This document shows positions 60,250 to 64,000 of a DNA stretch of 64,000 nt, in pieces. The first letter of the stretch is position 1; each line of letters starts with the position of its first letter. The position numbers and the translations under genes are program-made. The notes under the pieces were generated by a model that did not search any database, was not told where the DNA came from, and saw only the letters and a program-made list of their open reading frames with translations. Source of the stretch: Trichostrongylus colubriformis (taxonomy: Eukaryota > Nematoda > Chromadorea > Rhabditida > Trichostrongylidae); NCBI GenBank assembly GCA_963978905.1, contig OZ022256.1, positions 43,572,001 through 43,636,000 on the forward strand. The letters run 5' to 3'.

Positions 60250-60690
60250 CCCTACAGGAAGTCACTCACATGGTAGTTCTGGGCCCAAGAAGGCTATCTG
60301 TGGCGAAATCCCGGTGAAAAAGCGCTTCTTCGAACTGTAGAAACGCCACAAAAAGCCGCAACCGCTTGACTGTTCCGCCTCTTGATATGCCAATCCCCCC
60401 TCCCGATGACGTAATTCCCGATTGACTGGGGTGGGAACGGCCAAGGAGATGCGGCAGGATCGTAGGTTTTGCGGCGCGCTTTCGCAGTTTTGGTTTGAAG
60501 CTCACTCTAAAAAATAGATGTTGTCGTACTTCCAATCATTCCAATGGAAAACTAGATCAGATACTCCCCCCTTGACGGACAGGTCGTCTGACTGGAGAAT
60601 AAACAGTGGAAGGGGGTCCTATTTCTCGGGTTTTTGGCCAATTCCATCCGTTGTTTCTTCACTGTCCGGTCTCCTAGCTTCGTCAAGCTC
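60250..60690. mobile_element. Truncated copy of the foldback element
   Basis: Collinear with 5956-6400: GAAGTCACTCACATGGTAGT, GTGGCGAAATCCCGGTGAAA, GGCCAAGGAGATGCGGCAGG, TTTTGCGGCGCGCTTTCGCA and GGGGGTCCTATTTCTCGGG. Only the left half is present; the inverted right end is missing. Confidence 0.75.
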
Positions 60691-61620
60691 AGATAATTGT
60701 TAGTGAGTAATGAAACCGATATGAAAAGGTTGTGCTTTCGACGAACGTTACCTACAGGAACAATATTTATGTATATTTTAAACGACTTCGTTTAGGCACT
60801 GTTGTTCTGCCTTCTTTATCTCAAGCTCTACTCTTGAAAAGTGTTCATACCATCCTTACATGACAAGTTTGTTCCGAGTGGTACGACATCGTCATCTAGT
60901 TGGTGTCCATGACAGCGACTTCTTTCCTTCCAAGAACACCAACCGGTCACTCTAGAAGTCTAGCAATTATAACAGAGAAGAGCATAACCAGCCCATGGCT
61001 TTAGGCGATCGCAGATGATTTTGGCAATGTTGTTCACGTAGGTTCATTCCGGAATCTCATCACGACATGGGGAATGCAGATCCCCTCCTCTGCACAGGAA
61101 CAAAACAGAATGCGTCCTGGTTACTGACGTAGATTTCACCTTTTAATGAGTGTGCGCCATTACATTACTCCCCGACCATTATTCTCAGTTTCACCTCCTT
61201 CAGTCTCTTCATTCTGCTTGCTCTGCTACTTTCAACTGCTTTCTCCCATCTTTCGATCGAGTTCCCCTCTCCAAATTATTGAACTGGTTGGAGCGCAACA
61301 GGACGTGGTGTGCTCTATTTCATTGCATTTTCCATTGTTATGAATGAGTGAGAAAAGGCAACATGTAGAGGAAGAGAGCGGATGAGGTCGATTATAAGAA
61401 AAATTGTCAAAAAATCAAACCCGTGTAGTATTCCGTTCATTATTGTTACACAATATATCCATTCTGCTCAACAACAGCTTTTCATCTTTTTTTTACTGAA
61501 CAAATGATAAACAAATGAAACAACACACAGAAATAAACAAATGGAACCATGTAAGGGAGAATATAGGAAGAAATACGAACAAATGTTGTTACAAGTATGT
61601 TGCGCTGGGCACAAGCTTCG

Positions 61621-61690
61621 GCCTCGGACGGGACTCGAACCCGCACTCCATGCTTTCCGGGCATATGTGCTAATCCATTACACCCGACAC
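61621..61690 (-). tRNA. tRNA-like cloverleaf in a repeat, copy B
   Basis: Minus-strand homologue of 48285-48356 with the same anticodon-loop sequence CCGGAAA and a perfect B box GGTTCGAGTCC. D stem GTGT/GCAC is intact, but the two linker bases between acceptor and D stem are missing (70 nt), which would distort a tRNA fold. Shared flanks with copy A continue to about 61805. Probably a tRNA-derived repeat. Confidence 0.5.
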
Positions 61691-64000
61691 CCCTTTTACC
61701 TTAACTCAGCTTTTGTGTGGTATATTTACCATAGCTTAACAGGTATAACGTGCTGAGGCGGTTGGCCAATATCAGCATCGAACCGCGAAGCTGAAAGCCT
61801 GAAGACAGTAATAGGAGTAATGTGGTTGATAAGAACTTCCCAAAAGATGTCATTTACTTGAAAAAATGGGGGGGGGGTCTAGGAAACCCATTTTCGGCGA
61901 AATCCCCACAGAAACAGTTCCCGAGGGCTGTGGCGGAGGCAGCCTTTATAGCTCCAGCAACTTTCTTATTCCGGTCCGTCTCCTAAGATCGACTTCGCAG
62001 AGAAGTGGCTGAAGTGTAGAGTAATGAGTATGATAGCAAAATGATACTTATCGTATTGTATTGAGGACATACTGATCGAAATTACCTGGTGCTTGACGTG
62101 TCGGCTTTCCCGGTCTGTATCAAATATTGGAATGGAGGTCCGTATCAAATATTGAATGGATGACGCAACCGAATACCCCTACCACTGCCTTAAAGACACC
62201 GTAAGGGAGTAATTTTGGCTTACGGTAGAACAGACGTAGTGTGGACGAGTTCAAGTGACCGCCATTGCACAAACTCGCCAATTTGACGCCTTGGCATGGT
62301 GCCAAGAGAAGATGTTTCCATTATAAAGTTGTTCATTCCTTTTACCTTCTCCTTTGTTCTTTCTTATATTGTTTCTAGATGTACTTACATGAATGTTAAT
62401 GTAGTTGGGAATGGCCACTCCACTGCGCTGGGAGTCAGGTGCTACAACTAAAGTTGGCCCGCGGCCGTCTCCTACAGCGGATAACTCGGAACGCCAGTGC
62501 GATGATGCGAATGAGGCGCGAATACACACCGCAGCGATGCACTTTTGAGTTCGGGTTTTTTCACCGATTATCGCTTCTAACCTTCTGCGTTCGTTACGAA
62601 ATGCTCATTTCTTTGTATGTTTCTCTTGTTTCGGACCCCCTTCCGGTTCCTTTAAAGGCACTCTCCGCGTAATCTCACCAGCTATTTATCTTGACGCAGT
62701 CGATAGACCCTCGGGTAACTGTCGCGGCTGTACCCTTAAAGCGGCGCCACGAGCCCTCCTGGCAGCGCCAAGCCCGTGAGAGGCAACTGGGACCCCGCCC
62801 ACCAATTGGCGACCCCACCCGGCAGTGGACGTTCCTTTTCCAACGTGGCATTTACGTGGGCCTTTGATTCATGCGATAAGACAAGATAAAGAAGAAGTTT
62901 CACTGGTTAAGGATACGTTCACATGGGAAAGCAAGTGATATCTCAGGATTCCTCATGATACCTTCCAACGGGAAGTGATTCGGAGGCTTTTTTTTCACGC
63001 GATAATCTCGCACTAAACCAGATGTCAGGAGGCCTCATTTTTGTGGGCTTCTTTCGAAATTTAGTTTCTCGATGTATTCTCTAGCACCTCTAATTTTATG
63101 ATACAGCATTTGAACCCATTCAATGTAATCGCGGAAAGTGCTTTTAAGGTAGATTTTGATTTCGATATTATTGGGATAATAGGGGTAATGTGGTTGATGA
63201 GAAATTTCCAAAAGATGTCATTCGCTTGAAAACTAGAGCTCCTGGTCTCTCTGACCGAGTATGGTCTTATTCGCCTACCGATCTTCGAGGATGGAATAAT
63301 CTGTTTCAATGTGAATTAAGTCAAACATGTACTTTATGGTGTTCATGTTCGCAGAAAATCTATATAAATTTCAAGGACTGCTAATGAAATATAGACCAGA
63401 GTACAAAGAAATGTTTACTCGTTCAAAAAAGTATAATTTGATGGAGTTATGTGCTAAGCTTTTTGCGCAATATTTGATAAATCGAGTGCATTAAAAATGG
63501 GCGGGAACGTTCCAAACAGCTTCATGTAATTAACATAAGAAAGTTAGGAGGAGGAGCACTGGTGTCTTCATTTTCCAACATCACAACAGCTGACTATCTT
63601 TTGGGGCTCCTCCGCAGTAATGGCTTTTCTACCAAATGAGAAGGGAACTCTTGGATCGCGAAGTTCTGGAATTTGAATGATTCTATGTAGTGACACATCT
63701 ATGTTGTGGTTGAACATGAAGAGAAGTTACTGCAGTGCAAGAGAATGGGAGCCTAGGGAATGGGACGAATAAATTTTCCGGGAGTAGTTGATTTTCGAAA
63801 AGTATAGCGATTGGACAATCAATAAATCTGTAAATGTGGTGTTGGGAAATTGCAATGAAAACATTTACACACTTCAGCGTAGCCTAATTTGTGCGCTCTG
63901 AAAAGTGCGAGGTGTTGACGAGAAAACAGCGCAAACTGCTATGCTATATTAAAGCACGCCAGGAAGGAGAAATGTTAAGAGGGCTCTAGAATCAGGTTTT

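Larger units (their letters stand above)
54452..64000. other. Gene-poor right end
   Basis: No complete gene can be supported. Contains a fragment of the foldback family (55625-55860), an inverted repeat near 55983-56170, a direct repeat pair with a poly-G run (56795 and 57664), the weak terminal exon at 57419-57499, MITE family C copy 2, a 205-bp inverted-repeat element, the truncated foldback element at 60250-60690, a tRNA-like repeat and short repeats at 61812-61990 and 63175-63235 related to 42800-42960. From 62.3 kb to the end I see only short, unsupported open frames. Confidence 0.5.

Noticed and set aside
62400..62529. Possible minus exon ending in a GTAAGT donor (VAIPNYINIH)
   Set aside because: No acceptor-side partner found and no clear start; could be a chance donor.

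Overview
The window is nuclear DNA of a nematode. The genes that can be read have nematode introns (many of 45-70 nt, a few enlarged by repeats) and nematode-typical products: a Str-family chemoreceptor and a cuticle collagen. The amount of transposon debris in introns and intergenic DNA fits a strongylid or hookworm-like clade V genome better than Caenorhabditis; that last step is inference.

Five genes can be supported, each assembled by hand with consistent splice phases. (1) 445-7421, minus: a Str-type seven-transmembrane chemoreceptor, five exons, with its 3' end off the left edge. (2) 13058-26181, minus: a complete 37-exon cpsf-1 (CPSF160, scaffold of pre-mRNA 3'-end processing), about 1456 aa. 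(3) 31128-34244, minus: a complete six-exon Hikeshi (HSP70 nuclear import carrier), about 226 aa, with a decayed mariner in its third intron. (4) 34741-36079, minus: a complete six-exon hrpa-1 (hnRNP A1-like, two RRMs and a Gly-rich tail), 320 aa. (5) 53436-54404, plus: a two-exon cuticle collagen, about 301 aa. hrpa-1 and Hikeshi lie head to tail about 500 nt apart, with a possible trans-splice acceptor just before the Hikeshi ATG, so they may be an operon. hrpa-1, cpsf-1 and Hikeshi are housekeeping RNA-processing and stress genes; the chemoreceptor and collagen are unrelated neighbours.

The rest is repeat-rich: palindromic mariner derivatives carrying two inverted transposase 3' ends; a tRNA-headed SINE with a (TTATCC)n tail and a target-site duplication inside cpsf-1; several MITE families with long terminal inverted repeats; a 145-bp tandem array inside cpsf-1; tRNA-like repeats with a near-complete cloverleaf; and poly-G tracts. 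The 36.1-53.4 kb and 54.4-64 kb stretches have no gene I can support beyond one weak candidate terminal exon at 57.4 kb. I saw no CRISPR array, rRNA, operon of bacterial type or defence-like system. The most unusual structures are the repeat families and some splicing details, not a new multi-gene system.
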